DNA from: Rubrobacter taiwanensis | Lineage (GTDB): Bacteria > Actinomycetota > Rubrobacteria > Rubrobacterales > Rubrobacteraceae | Direction: 5' to 3' | Length of the DNA stretch: 64,000 nt | NCBI RefSeq assembly: GCF_004337705.1 | Contig: NZ_SKBU01000015.1 | Coordinates: 238,686 to 302,685, forward strand | Part shown: positions 1-7,983 of the stretch, one piece after another | Numbering within the stretch: the first letter of the stretch is position 1 | Layout of the letters: every line of letters starts with the position of its first letter | Notes under the pieces: generated by a model | The model's database searches: none | What the model was told of the DNA's origin: nothing | The model's input: the letters and a program-made list of their open reading frames with translations, nothing else | Position numbers and translations under genes: made by a program

Positions 1-145
1 TCAGGCTCTTCGCGCCGCGGGCTCCGTCCCCGGCCATCGAGGGGGAGCCCGACGGCCCTCAGGCATGCCCGCCACCGGTCATGTATTCAGGAGCGGTGTG
101 GCCTTATACCCGGTTTATCTCCCCCGCCCGCCCACTCTAAACCCT

Positions 146-171
146 GTTTGATGCCCCGGGCGACGGGGTAG
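146..171 (+). promoter_or_regulatory. Sigma-B-type promoter upstream of the DUF2267 gene
   Basis: GTTTGA at 146-151 and GGGTAG at 166-171 are separated by exactly 14 bp, matching the GTTT/GGGTA form recognised by general-stress sigma factors of the SigB/SigF type. The start codon lies about 43 bp downstream. The same arrangement recurs before several other genes in this window. The 213 bases before the gene show no other supportable feature. Confidence 0.6.
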
Positions 172-213
172 TGTTTTTGGAGCAGGCAGATCAGCCCGGC
201 AGGGAGGAATTCC

Positions 214-612
214 ATGAGATACGACGAGCTTATCGGGCAGGTTCGCGAGCGCGGCCGCCTGGATTCCCGGGAGGAGGCCGAGCGCGCCACCCGGGCGGTG
301 CTCGAGACCCTGGGCGAGCGCCTGGCCGGCGGCGAGCCCCACGACCTGGCCTCTCAGCTCCCGCAGGAGCTTTAGGGATATCTGGAGCCGAAGACCGGCG
401 AGGTGGAGAAGTTCTCCCTCGAAGAGTTCTTCAAGCGCGTGAGCGCCCGCGAGGGTGTGGACGAGCCTGAAGCGGTCTATCACGCCCGTGTCGTGATAGA
501 CATCCTCCAGGACGCGGTCACGGGAGGCGAGATCGAGGACATCCGCTCTCAGCTGCCTGAGGAGTACGCTCCCCTCTTCGAGGCCGGCAGCGAAGGCCAG
601 ATGTCTACCTGA
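214..612 (+). pseudogene. DUF2267 protein interrupted by an in-frame amber codon
   Basis: An ATG at 214 follows an AGGGAGGAA ribosome site and opens a reading frame (MRYDELIGQV...) typical of the N-terminus of DUF2267 proteins. It stops at a TAG at 373-375 after 53 codons, but the same frame continues without interruption through EKFSLEEFF and LPEEYAPLF to a normal stop at 610-612. Both halves belong to one family: the total of 132 residues fits DUF2267, and each half has the repeated 'DI(R/A)SQLPEE' type segment. The simplest explanation is a CAG to TAG change at codon 54. The function of DUF2267 is unknown. A fresh start at ATG 403 could give a half-length protein. A sequencing error is also possible. 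Confidence 0.8.
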
Positions 613-772
613 GAAGCTGCTGCCGGAGACCACGACGCTCCCAAGCTGTGAGAAGGAGGCTTGCAGCCATAGGCTACGCATGTGAGATGGTCGAGACGTC
701 CCCGGGAGCCACACCGGTCGAGACGGGCGTTCTGGCTGAGTAAACGAGGCCTGCCGCCCTGCCGGCGCACCT

Positions 773-1825
773 TCAGGGCTCTCTCCTCCCTACGCCGGTC
801 AGGATCTCCCGAATGCGGAACGGGCCCCCGGTGTGTGGGGAGAGCGGTGGCGTCTTTAGTCCGGCTCCCTCCCGCAGGCCCTGCAGCAGGTCCAGGATCG
901 CGTCGGCGGCGCTGCGCTGTGGCGTCCAGCCGAGTTCCTCCCTCGCGCGCGAGGTGTCCATGAGGGGTATGCTCAGGGCCATCTCCAGCCAGCCGGGCGA
1001 GACGGGCTGCAGGCGCATCTTCCAGGAGAGAAGTACCGCCGCCCGCGCCAGCGAGGGAGGGAACGGCACCGGCCGCGCGTTCAGGACGCGCCCGAGCTCG
1101 ATGGCGTCCACCGGCGGCTCGGCCGCCAGGTTGAACGCTCCCCGCACCTCGCGCACTATCGCCCGGCGGAAGGCTTCGCCTACGTCGTAGGAGTGCACGA
1201 CCTGCCCCCTCAGGTTCTCGATCGCGGGGACGACCGGGATCAGCTCCGGCCGCAGGAGCGGGCCCGGCAGAAACGGCCCGGCGAAGAGCCGCCTTATCCC
1301 GCTCGCCGCCTCGCGCTTGAACACCAGCGCCGGGCGCATCCTCACCACCCGCACGCCGGGAGCCTCCCGCTCGAAGCGGTCCAGCCGCCGCTCCACCTCT
1401 GCCTTGTGCACCGCGTAGTACGAGCCCGGTATGCCGCCCGGGGGCCAGCTCTCGTCCACCCGCCGGTCCTTCGGTCCGGGCGAATACGCCCCGACCGAAG
1501 AGGAGTACACCAGCGCCGGCACGCCCGCTTCCTTCGCGGCGCGCGCCGCCCGCATCGTCCCCTCCACGTTGACCATCCAGAGCTTGTTCAGGTCCCTGGA
1601 GGGCTGTATCAGCCAGGCAAGCAGCACCGCAGCATCGGCACCCCGGAAGTGCGGGGTGAGATCGTCCGTCGCCACATCCGCCGCGGCGAACTCGGTCTTC
1701 GGGAACTCCTGCTCGGGTAGCCGCCGGGCCAGGCCCAGGATGGAGTCCACCTCCGGTTCATCCTCCAGCGCCCGGATGATGCTCGTCCCGATGTTCCCGG
1801 TGGCTCCCACTATAACGACCCGCAT
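773..1825 (-). CDS. NAD-dependent epimerase/dehydratase family protein (extended SDR)
   Basis: 350 residues. The N-terminus carries the nucleotide-binding motif GATGNIG at residues 7-13, and a YAVHK catalytic Tyr-Lys pair follows near residue 138 after the SSSVGAYSP segment (Ser). This is the extended short-chain dehydrogenase architecture of nucleotide-sugar epimerases, but the substrate cannot be read from the sequence. The gene stands alone and is divergent from the SDR at 1963; the 137-bp space between them carries promoter-like elements for both directions. The ATG at 1825 sits immediately before the Rossmann strand, so the start is secure. Confidence 0.85.
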   Translation of the reverse strand: MRVVIVGATGNIGTSIIRALEDEPEVDSILGLARRLPEQEFPKTEFAAADVATDDLTPHFRGADAAVLLAWLIQPSRDLNKLWMVNVEGTMRAARAAKEAGVPALVYSSSVGAYSPGPKDRRVDESWPPGGIPGSYYAVHKAEVERRLDRFEREAPGVRVVRMRPALVFKREAASGIRRLFAGPFLPGPLLRPELIPVVPAIENLRGQVVHSYDVGEAFRRAIVREVRGAFNLAAEPPVDAIELGRVLNARPVPFPPSLARAAVLLSWKMRLQPVSPGWLEMALSIPLMDTSRAREELGWTPQRSAADAILDLLQGLREGAGLKTPPLSPHTGGPFRIREILTGVGRREP

Positions 1826-1835
1826 GCCGCTCCCC

Positions 1836-1861
1836 TTACCCTTCCCGGGAGAAGCCGAAAC
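1836..1861 (-). promoter_or_regulatory. Sigma-B-type promoter of the epimerase gene
   Basis: On the minus strand GTTTCG (1861-1856) and GGGTAA (1841-1836) are spaced by 14 bp, ending 10 bp before the ATG at 1825. The spacing equals that of the other GTTT/GGGTA pairs in the window. The nearness to the ATG implies a very short or absent leader. Confidence 0.55.
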
Positions 1862-1881
1862 CTGAGGACGTTCGGCCGGGA

Positions 1882-1907
1882 GTTTGCCGGGCCGGGCGTC
1901 TGGAGAT
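1882..1907 (+). promoter_or_regulatory. Weak sigma-B-like promoter before the SDR gene
   Basis: GTTTGC (1882-1887) and GGAGAT (1902-1907) are again 14 bp apart on the plus strand. The -35 half fits well, while the -10 half departs from GGGTA, so this call rests mostly on spacing and on the shared divergent region. Confidence 0.3.
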
Positions 1908-1962
1908 AACAGAGGTAGGTAAGAGATGCAGGAGGCATTTACGACCCAGGAAGAAGGAGACC

Positions 1963-2955
1963 ATGAGTAACGGACAGGTCGTCGTGATAACGGGAGCCTC
2001 GGCCGGGATCGGCCGGGCCACGGCCAGAGAGTTCGCCCGCCGGGGAGCCCGGGTGGGGCTCCTCGCCCGGGGCCGGCGGGGGCTTGAAGGGGCCGCCGGA
2101 GAGGTAGATGCCCTGGGCGGCCGGGCGCTGCCGGTACCGGCCGACGTCGCGGACGCCGCGGCGGTCGAGGAGGCAGCCCGGCGGGTGGAGGACGAGCTCG
2201 GTCCCATAGATGTCTGGGTGAACAACGCGATGGCGACCGTCTTCGCGCCGCTGGAAGCGGTGGAGCCGGAGGAGTTCCTCCGGGCGACCGAGGTCACCTA
2301 CCTGGGCACGGTGCACGGGACGATGGCAGCCCTGCGGCGTATGAAACCGCGCGACCGCGGCACGATCGTGCAGGTAGGCTCGGCCCTCGCCTACCGCGGC
2401 ATCCCGCTGCAGGCCGCCTACTGCGGGGCGAAGCACGCCGTGCAGGGCTTCACCGAGTCGCTGAGAGCGGAGCTGCTGCACGACGGGAGCGGCGTGCACG
2501 TCACGATGGTCCAGCTGCCGGCCGTCAACACCCCGCAGTTCTCCGTCTCGCGCACGAAGATGCCCCGCCACCCGCGCCCGGTCCCGCCCGTCTACCAGCC
2601 GGAGGTCGTGGCGGAGGCGATCGTGTGGGCCTCCGGGCAGCGCCGCCGGGAGGTGTACGTGGGCGCTCCCGCGGTGAAGACGATCCTCGGGAACAAGCTC
2701 TTCCCCGGCCTCGGGGACCGCTACCTGGCCCGCACGGGCTACGACGCGCAGCAGACGGAAGACCCCGTCCCGCCCGACCGGCCGGACAACCTGTTCGAAC
2801 CGGTGGACAAAGACCTGGGCGCTCACGGCATCTTCGACGAAGAGTCGCGGGAGTGGAGCCCGCAGTTCTGGCTGACCAGAAACCGCCGATGGCTCGCGCT
2901 CGCCGGTGCGGCGGGCGCGGCCGGACTGGCCTACGCTCTCCGGGGCCGGTTATGA
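1963..2955 (+). CDS. Short-chain dehydrogenase/reductase with C-terminal membrane segment
   Basis: 330 residues. TGASAGIG at residues 10-17 is the classical SDR cofactor site, NNAM replaces the usual NNAG, and YCGAK near residue 150 gives the catalytic Tyr and Lys. The protein is longer than a plain SDR: after about residue 255 comes an extension ending in a hydrophobic stretch (LALAGAAGAAGLAYAL) that probably anchors it to the membrane. The start is fixed by a GAAGAAGGAG ribosome site just upstream. DUF1360 and two further genes follow in the same direction. Substrate unknown. Confidence 0.85.
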   Translation: MSNGQVVVITGASAGIGRATAREFARRGARVGLLARGRRGLEGAAGEVDALGGRALPVPADVADAAAVEEAARRVEDELGPIDVWVNNAMATVFAPLEAVEPEEFLRATEVTYLGTVHGTMAALRRMKPRDRGTIVQVGSALAYRGIPLQAAYCGAKHAVQGFTESLRAELLHDGSGVHVTMVQLPAVNTPQFSVSRTKMPRHPRPVPPVYQPEVVAEAIVWASGQRRREVYVGAPAVKTILGNKLFPGLGDRYLARTGYDAQQTEDPVPPDRPDNLFEPVDKDLGAHGIFDEESREWSPQFWLTRNRRWLALAGAAGAAGLAYALRGRL

Positions 2956-2986
2956 AAGAAGCGAGAGATACCAGGAGGAGCAGAAC

Positions 2987-3487
2987 GTGAGCGAGAAGCC
3001 GAGCCCCACCCGGCCCTTCCGCGGGTACTCAGAGGAAGATGTCCCGCTGAGCTCCTACGCAGCGATCATGGGGGTGTTCAACCTCCTCTTCGCTCTGGCG
3101 CTGCTGGCGGCGAAGCGTTCCGGGCGCCCGCTCCCGGAGCGGATGGAGCTGCGGGACATGCTGCTTCTGGCCGCTGCGACACACAAGCTGAGCTGGCTGG
3201 TGACCAACGAGGTGGTGACCAGCCCGATCCGGGCGCCGTTCACCGAACTCCGGGAGGTAGAGAGCCCGACCCATGTGCGGGAGGAACCCCGCGGCGGGGG
3301 TCTCCGGCGCTCACTCGGCGAGCTGCTCACCTGCCACTTCTGCTTCGGGCAGTGGATCGCGGCCCTCCTCACCTACGGGCTCCTCTTCTTCCCGGCGGCG
3401 ACGCGGCTCTTTGCCTCGATCTTCGCGATCCTGGCGATCACCGACCACCTGCACCAGCTCTACCAGGCCCTCGTCAAGCGGTCTTGA
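2987..3487 (+). CDS. DUF1360 family membrane protein
   Basis: 166 residues starting at a GTG preceded by CCAGGAGGAG; an upstream in-frame start would lack a ribosome site. There are hydrophobic segments near residues 25-42, 55-68 and 115-155. The motif TCHFCFGQW (about residues 115-123) is the Cys-rich signature of DUF1360 proteins, which resemble proteins associated with Bacillus spore coats but whose role is not known. The gene lies 31 bp after the SDR and overlaps the next start, so it is probably cotranscribed. Confidence 0.75.
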   Translation: MSEKPSPTRPFRGYSEEDVPLSSYAAIMGVFNLLFALALLAAKRSGRPLPERMELRDMLLLAAATHKLSWLVTNEVVTSPIRAPFTELREVESPTHVREEPRGGGLRRSLGELLTCHFCFGQWIAALLTYGLLFFPAATRLFASIFAILAITDHLHQLYQALVKRS

Positions 3488-3795
3488 GCGGTTCCCGGAC
3501 GAACATCCCTTCCCTCGAAGGCGACTGGCGGGTCGAGCGCCTGAGCGGAGCGCTGCCGCCGATGGCCGGCGTCGGCAAGCGCATCCGCGGCGACCGGGGC
3601 GAGACCAGGCTCGGCCCCTTGCCCGTCTGGCCCTTCCGGGTCGAGCGGCGCGGGGACCGCGTCGCCCTCGTCTATCGCCCTCCGTTCTCGCCGCTGGTCG
3701 ATGAGCTGCGCCCGCAGCCGGACGGCTCCTGGCTCGGCCGCTCGACGCTGTTCGGGCGGGAGCTCGGAAGGTTCCGGCTGGTCCGGCAGGCGTAA
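3484..3795 (+). CDS. Small conserved protein, lipocalin-like in style
   Basis: 103 residues from a TTG that overlaps the stop of the DUF1360 gene (TTGA), which indicates translational coupling. The sequence opens with SLEGDWRVERLSG and continues with alternating short beta-type segments (WPFRVERRGDRVALVYRPPF, then RSTLFGRELGRFRL), resembling small lipocalin/calycin-like beta-barrel proteins. No catalytic motif is visible. I do not recognise a named family. Its existence rests on the overlap and frame; the function is open. Confidence 0.55.
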   Translation: MSGSRTNIPSLEGDWRVERLSGALPPMAGVGKRIRGDRGETRLGPLPVWPFRVERRGDRVALVYRPPFSPLVDELRPQPDGSWLGRSTLFGRELGRFRLVRQA

Positions 3796-3852
3796 AGCGG
3801 GATCTCGCCGGTGGACACCGGCTACGGCCAGAATCTCTCCCGCGGAGCGGGC

Positions 3853-3878
3853 GTTTCGGAGCAACCCGTGCGGGGAAC
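3853..3878 (+). promoter_or_regulatory. Sigma-B-type promoter before the uracil-DNA glycosylase gene
   Basis: GTTTCG (3853-3858) and GGGAAC (3873-3878) are separated by 14 bp in the non-coding gap after the small protein gene. The GTG start lies 62 bp downstream. Confidence 0.45.
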
Positions 3879-3940
3879 GGAAGATCGCCGAAGGGTTCGC
3901 CCGCACAGGCATCCCCGGGACACGAGAGGAGCGTGAGAGC

Positions 3941-4543
3941 GTGGAGAAGAGAGTCGCGAGCTGGGAGAAGCTCAGGCAGGATACCCTGAAGCGGTTGGGA
4001 CCGGAGGCCGTCTTCGGGGAGGGATCACCGGACGCCCGGGTAGCCATCGTCGGAGAGGCTCCGGGATACAACGAGGTCCGGCAGGGCCGGCCGTTCGTGG
4101 GCCGGGCCGGGAAGCTGCTGGACGAGCTGCTCGCGCAGTCCGGCATCGAGCGCGAGGAGGTCTATATCACCAACGTGGTCAAGATCCGGCCGACGCGCGA
4201 GAAGGGCGGCCGCACCAGCAACCGCCCGCCGCGGGTGGGCGAGATCCGGGAGGGCATGGAGGCGCTGCTGAAGGAGCTCGAACTCATAGAGCCCGAGGTG
4301 CTGATCCTGCTCGGCAACACCCCGGCCCGGGCGCTCGTCGGCAAGAGCTTCGCGATGACGAAGCACCGGGGCACTCTCTTCCGCTCGGTAACCGGCACCC
4401 CGGCGGTCGCCACCTTCCATCCGGCCTACCTGCTCCGCCAGGAGGGCGAGGACTACCGGCGCGTGCGCCGGCTCGTGCTGGAAGACCTGGCGGCCGCCCG
4501 GCGGGCGCTCGAAGAGGAGCCGGAGCTACATGAGCTGGAGTGA
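3941..4543 (+). CDS. Uracil-DNA glycosylase superfamily protein (family 4-like, cysteine-free)
   Basis: 200 residues from a GTG at 3941, preceded by a GAGAGGA ribosome site; the frame is open further upstream but without coding character. GEAPGYNE followed by GRPFVGRAG (about residues 38-58) is the active-site and uracil-pocket signature of family 4/5 glycosylases, and FHPAYLLRQ near residue 165 is the C-terminal catalytic motif. Family 4 enzymes normally bind a 4Fe-4S cluster through four Cys; this protein has no Cys at all (TNVVKIRP where many have TNVVKCRP). It would excise uracil from DNA. Base specificity is uncertain. Confidence 0.8.
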   Translation: MEKRVASWEKLRQDTLKRLGPEAVFGEGSPDARVAIVGEAPGYNEVRQGRPFVGRAGKLLDELLAQSGIEREEVYITNVVKIRPTREKGGRTSNRPPRVGEIREGMEALLKELELIEPEVLILLGNTPARALVGKSFAMTKHRGTLFRSVTGTPAVATFHPAYLLRQEGEDYRRVRRLVLEDLAAARRALEEEPELHELE

Positions 4544-4665
4544 GGCCGGCCCGGTACGTCCGAGAACTCTCCCTCTGGGTATGGACCCGCTGCCGGTCGC
4601 CGTGGACCAGACCCTGCACTCCCTCTCCCTTCTGGCCGCAAGGCCGCTCCTCCTGCGCCGGTAGG

Positions 4666-5781
4666 TCACCCGATCTCCGTCGCCCGGCCGGCGGCCTCCT
4701 CCACCGCCTGCACGGATGCGCTCTGGTCCATCCCGGTGCTCCTGAGAATGTCCACTGCGGCCGACCGTACGTGCCCCACCAGCACGCTGACCGCGAGGTT
4801 GTGGGGCTCCTTGAGCGCGCGGGAGGCTCCCCGGGCGGCCTTCAGGGCGTAGCGGCGGGCCTCGGCCGGCCCCTCGGTCTCCTCCAGATAAGCGGCCAGC
4901 GCGGTCACCGCCCGGGCCAGGTCCCGCACCGCCTCCGGCACAACGGAGGGGACCCGCTCCCCCCGCCGGACGGCGTTGGCCGCGCCGCGGGCCAGCACGC
5001 GCCCGTTTATGACGGTCAGGTCTATCCTGGAACCTGCGGTCGCGTAGAGTTCGAGGTGCCGGAGCGCCCGGCGGCGGGTGGGTGAGATCCGGGCCGTGTC
5101 ATGCCCTGCGGCCAGCGCCTCGCCGAAGTTCCTGACCCGCTCGTCGATCCTCCGGGCCCGCGCGAGCGCCTGCTCGGCCCGCTCGCGGTCGCTGCTCTCC
5201 AGCGCCGCCGCCACCTCCTCCAGCACGGCCCCGAGCTCGTCGAAGACGGGGCGCGCCGCCCGCTCCACCAGGCGCTCCGGGTTCACGGGGAACAGGTAGT
5301 TGACGGCCAGAGCCACCCCGCCGCCCACCAGGGCGTCGAAGAAGCGGTCGAACGCAAGCCCGTCCTCAGGATTCTCCAGCACCACCACCAGGAGCGCCGA
5401 GATGGCCGCCTGGTTCACCAGCAAAGGACCGCCCCCCACGAAGACCGCCGCGGCCATCGCCAGCAGCACCACGAGCCCGATCTGGGCCGCCCCCGTGCCG
5501 ATGGCCAGTACGATCAGGTCGGCCACCATGAGTCCCACCGCCACCCCGAACGCTATCTCCACGGCCCGCCGCCCGCGCCGGCCGAGCGTCACGCTCAGCG
5601 TGACGACCGCGGCTATCGGGGCGAAGAACGGCCGCTCGTGACCGAGCAGGAAGACGGCCAGGAAGTACGCGGCGCTGGCCGCCAGAGTGGCCTGGATCAC
5701 CAGCCAGCCGCTGGCCCGGAGGCGGTCCACTCCGGCAGAGAGACGGCGCCGGACCCCGCCCGAGAACCTCCCGAGACTCAC
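4666..5781 (-). CDS. FUSC/aromatic acid exporter family membrane protein
   Basis: 371 residues. The N-terminal 160 residues contain about five hydrophobic segments (for example LVIQATLAASAAYFLAVFLL, APIAAVVTLSV, VGLMVADLIVLAIG), and the C-terminal half is a charged, helical cytoplasmic domain rich in Ala, Glu and Arg. This is the architecture of FUSC-type (fusaric acid resistance/aromatic acid exporter) proteins, although the substrate cannot be inferred. It is the last gene of an apparent three-gene operon, 22 bp after the ASRT-like gene. Confidence 0.75.
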   Translation of the reverse strand: MSLGRFSGGVRRRLSAGVDRLRASGWLVIQATLAASAAYFLAVFLLGHERPFFAPIAAVVTLSVTLGRRGRRAVEIAFGVAVGLMVADLIVLAIGTGAAQIGLVVLLAMAAAVFVGGGPLLVNQAAISALLVVVLENPEDGLAFDRFFDALVGGGVALAVNYLFPVNPERLVERAARPVFDELGAVLEEVAAALESSDRERAEQALARARRIDERVRNFGEALAAGHDTARISPTRRRALRHLELYATAGSRIDLTVINGRVLARGAANAVRRGERVPSVVPEAVRDLARAVTALAAYLEETEGPAEARRYALKAARGASRALKEPHNLAVSVLVGHVRSAAVDILRSTGMDQSASVQAVEEAAGRATEIG

Positions 5782-5803
5782 GCAGCCCCGTACCCCGGCC
5801 GCC

Positions 5804-6181
5804 TCAGCCCTCGCCCGCGAATCCGAGAGAGCCGAACATGGAATCCTCGGCCCTTCGGGAGTCGAGGCGGACGTGCTGCACTACTATGGGCACACTCGAC
5901 TCGATGAGGGCCGCGTAATCGGTGGCCATGGGTATCGCCTCGGGGTCTATCAGGTCGTTGAACCGCACGTGCCGGACCCGGCGCGCCCCGACCGTCAGGG
6001 TGTACGGCCCGACGGGATCGCGGTCCGTGTAGAAGATGGTTATCTGCAGGCTGGCCTCCTCGCCGGTGGCGTTGAGGATGCACAGCTCGTCGCGGCTGGT
6101 GAACTCGGGCTCGGGCCCGGTGGTGTGCGGCGGGATGCGCCCCGCGGGCACCGCCCAGACCCTGCTTCCTACTTCTCTCAT
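5804..6181 (-). CDS. Anabaena sensory rhodopsin transducer (ASRT)-like protein
   Basis: 125 residues. The central block matches the ASRT family: LNATG (36-40), a beta segment YTDRDPVGPY (51-60), HVRFNDL (71-77) and VQHVRLDSRR (101-110). In Anabaena the founding member is a soluble tetrameric partner of a sensory rhodopsin, but most homologues occur without rhodopsins and are thought to be small-molecule (possibly sugar) binding domains. No rhodopsin gene is present here. Its position 10 bp after a sugar-lactone oxidase gene fits a role as a sugar-responsive or accessory protein; that is inference. Confidence 0.75.
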   Translation of the reverse strand: MREVGSRVWAVPAGRIPPHTTGPEPEFTSRDELCILNATGEEASLQITIFYTDRDPVGPYTLTVGARRVRHVRFNDLIDPEAIPMATDYAALIESSVPIVVQHVRLDSRRAEDSMFGSLGFAGEG

Positions 6182-6191
6182 CGCTGCCTCC

Positions 6192-7406
6192 TCACTCGCC
6201 GATCAGGATCTCGCGCAGGTAATCGTTGAGGAAGAGCCCTTCAGGGTCAAGGCGTTCGCGAACCTCCTGAAACCGGTCCCACATGGGGTAGAGAGGCCTC
6301 AGATCGTCGGCCTTCAGCGTGTGCTTCTTGCCCCAGTGCGGGCGGCCCTCGTAGGAGCGCAGGATCGGCTCCATGTCCGCGAAGTACTCCTCATGGGGCA
6401 GGGTGTTGTTCTGCAAGAGCGCTATCGTCATCGTGTCGCGTCCGTAGAAGGGGCTCAGGAAGCCGTCGTCTGCAGCAACCGTGCGGCAGAGCACGCGCCA
6501 GCCCACATACTGGCGGTGGCGCTCCTTGATGCGTTCGCGCACCTCCTGAAAACAATCGCGGAAGGCCCCGGCGGGGATCATGTACTGCATCTCGTCGAAC
6601 TTCAGGTCGCGCTGCTCCGGGATGACCTCGAAGCTCCAGCCCTCCTCATCCTTGCGCAGCCCGCCGGCGGGCTGCAGCTCCCGGAAGAGCTCCTCGGGCT
6701 CCTCGCCGGGCGGGTTCATGACCCGGATCTGCGCTTCGTCGCGCCGGGGGTGCCAGTAAAAGTCGAAGTTGCGGTTCTCCTCGATGAGCCGGTCCAGGTT
6801 CGCCAGGCAGTCCTCCACGTGCACGCACCACTCGCGGCGCCTCAGCCTAAATGCCGGTACCAGACGCAGCCTGAGCTCGGTGAAGATGCCGAGCGCGCCC
6901 AGAGAGACCCGCGCGGCGTTCAACACGCCGGGATCGTCCTCGCCGACCTCCACGACGTCGCCGGAGGCGGTGACCATGCGGAAACCCGCCACCATGCTGG
7001 AGAAGTTGCCGAGATCCTTACCCGTCCCGTGCGTCCCCGTACCTACGACCCCCGCGAGAGCCTGGAAGTCCACGTCACCGTAGTTCTCCAGCGCCAGCCC
7101 GACCTCGTGCAGAGCGGGCCCGACATCCTGCAGCCCGGTGCCGGCCCGCAGGGTGGCCTCCCGCGCCTCCTCATCATGCGAGACCAGGCCCGTGATCCTC
7201 CGGAGCGAGACGAGTATATCGCCGGTGGCCACGATCGGGGTCGATGAGTGCCCCTCGCCGACCGGACGCACCGTGCGCCCCTCCTCCGCCGCCCGCCGGA
7301 TGAGCTCGCAGAGCTCCTCCTCACTCTCCGGCTCCTCCACAACCCCGGGGGTGAACCTGAGGCTGCCGGACCAGTTCACCCACTCTTTGCGCTCTTCTTG
7401 CCGCAT
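6192..7406 (-). CDS. FAD-linked sugar-1,4-lactone/alditol oxidase family protein
   Basis: 404 residues from the ATG at 7406, which has a GGAGGAAGGAGG ribosome site; a longer frame reaches 7637 but is Cys/Arg/Pro-rich and unlike protein. VGEGHSS at about 49-55 is the N-terminal FAD site, with His53 the expected attachment residue for covalent flavin, and GTGTHGTG follows near 115. The C-terminal half ends in RPHWGKKH and LDPEGLFLNDYLR, characteristic of the D-arabinono-1,4-lactone oxidase/L-gulonolactone oxidase family. It would oxidise a sugar lactone or polyol with O2. The exact substrate is unknown. Confidence 0.85.
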   Translation of the reverse strand: MRQEERKEWVNWSGSLRFTPGVVEEPESEEELCELIRRAAEEGRTVRPVGEGHSSTPIVATGDILVSLRRITGLVSHDEEAREATLRAGTGLQDVGPALHEVGLALENYGDVDFQALAGVVGTGTHGTGKDLGNFSSMVAGFRMVTASGDVVEVGEDDPGVLNAARVSLGALGIFTELRLRLVPAFRLRRREWCVHVEDCLANLDRLIEENRNFDFYWHPRRDEAQIRVMNPPGEEPEELFRELQPAGGLRKDEEGWSFEVIPEQRDLKFDEMQYMIPAGAFRDCFQEVRERIKERHRQYVGWRVLCRTVAADDGFLSPFYGRDTMTIALLQNNTLPHEEYFADMEPILRSYEGRPHWGKKHTLKADDLRPLYPMWDRFQEVRERLDPEGLFLNDYLREILIGE

Positions 7407-7457
7407 GGCTCTTGCCCTCCTTCCTCCGGAAGTTTCCTGCACGAAGAAGCCGATAAC

Positions 7458-7483
7458 AAGCCCCACGACGCTGGCAACGAAAC
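7458..7483 (-). promoter_or_regulatory. Possible sigma-B-like promoter of the oxidase operon
   Basis: On the minus strand GTTTCG (7483-7478) and GGGCTT (7463-7458) are 14 bp apart, 51 bp before the ATG at 7406. The -10 half is poor; the call relies on spacing shared with the better sites. Confidence 0.3.
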
Positions 7484-7983
7484 CCGGGACCCGCCACTCC
7501 CTCTCCGACAATCCGGCCCGCGCCTGCCCATCCGCAACCTCGCACCACCTCCTGTGAAGATCGCCACCAGACTCCGGGGCAAAGGACGGCAATAAAGGCA
7601 GCGGAGGCCGCCTCTGACAGCCTCCACCCGCACACATCTATTCCCTTGTTCTGTAAACGCTGCTTAGGCCCCCGTCCGGCCCCGTGAGGACCGGGTCTCT
7701 CCGGGATCTCTCCCTCGCGTGTTTGGATTCTTCTACCCGCAGCGCTCCACCGGCAAACTCTCCAGGACGCCACACCGGAGGCTCATGTCTGCAAAGTTCA
7801 CCTCCGGAGGTGAAAAGGAGGGAATACAATTGCATCCGGTTCTGGATATCGTCTATAAAACGGTGTCGTCGGGCAACCGCTCCACAGACGGTGGCCCTAA
7901 AACCACCGGAGCGCCAGCCGCATGAGAGAAGGTCACCCCGCTGAAGCGCCGCTCCACCTCCCCGCGATACCAGACAGCCTCCT
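7484..7983. other. Intergenic stretch with no convincing gene; contains an 18-bp perfect palindrome
   Basis: About 500 bases separate the oxidase start from the end of the alcohol dehydrogenase gene. Short frames on both strands have no coding character or homology that I recognise. At 7797-7814 TTCACCTCC is followed directly by its exact reverse complement GGAGGTGAA, a perfect 18-bp palindrome that also contains an anti-Shine-Dalgarno/Shine-Dalgarno pair, followed by AAAAGGAGGG at 7813-7822. A 31-codon frame from TTG 7830 after that ribosome-like site is possible but unsupported. Confidence 0.5.

Noticed and set aside
773-1825. The extended-SDR gene as the missing HldD heptose epimerase
   Set aside because: It resembles general NAD-dependent epimerase/dehydratases, lies 10 kb from the heptose operon on the other strand and carries no HldD-specific motif that I can see.
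7640-7670. GTTTAC and GGGAAT as another sigma-B promoter
   Set aside because: The halves are only 7 bp apart, against 14-15 bp in all accepted sites.
7684-7944. 86-codon frame in the long gap before the alcohol dehydrogenase gene
   Set aside because: No homology, odd composition (Ser/Arg/Pro), no ribosome site and an overlapping palindrome.
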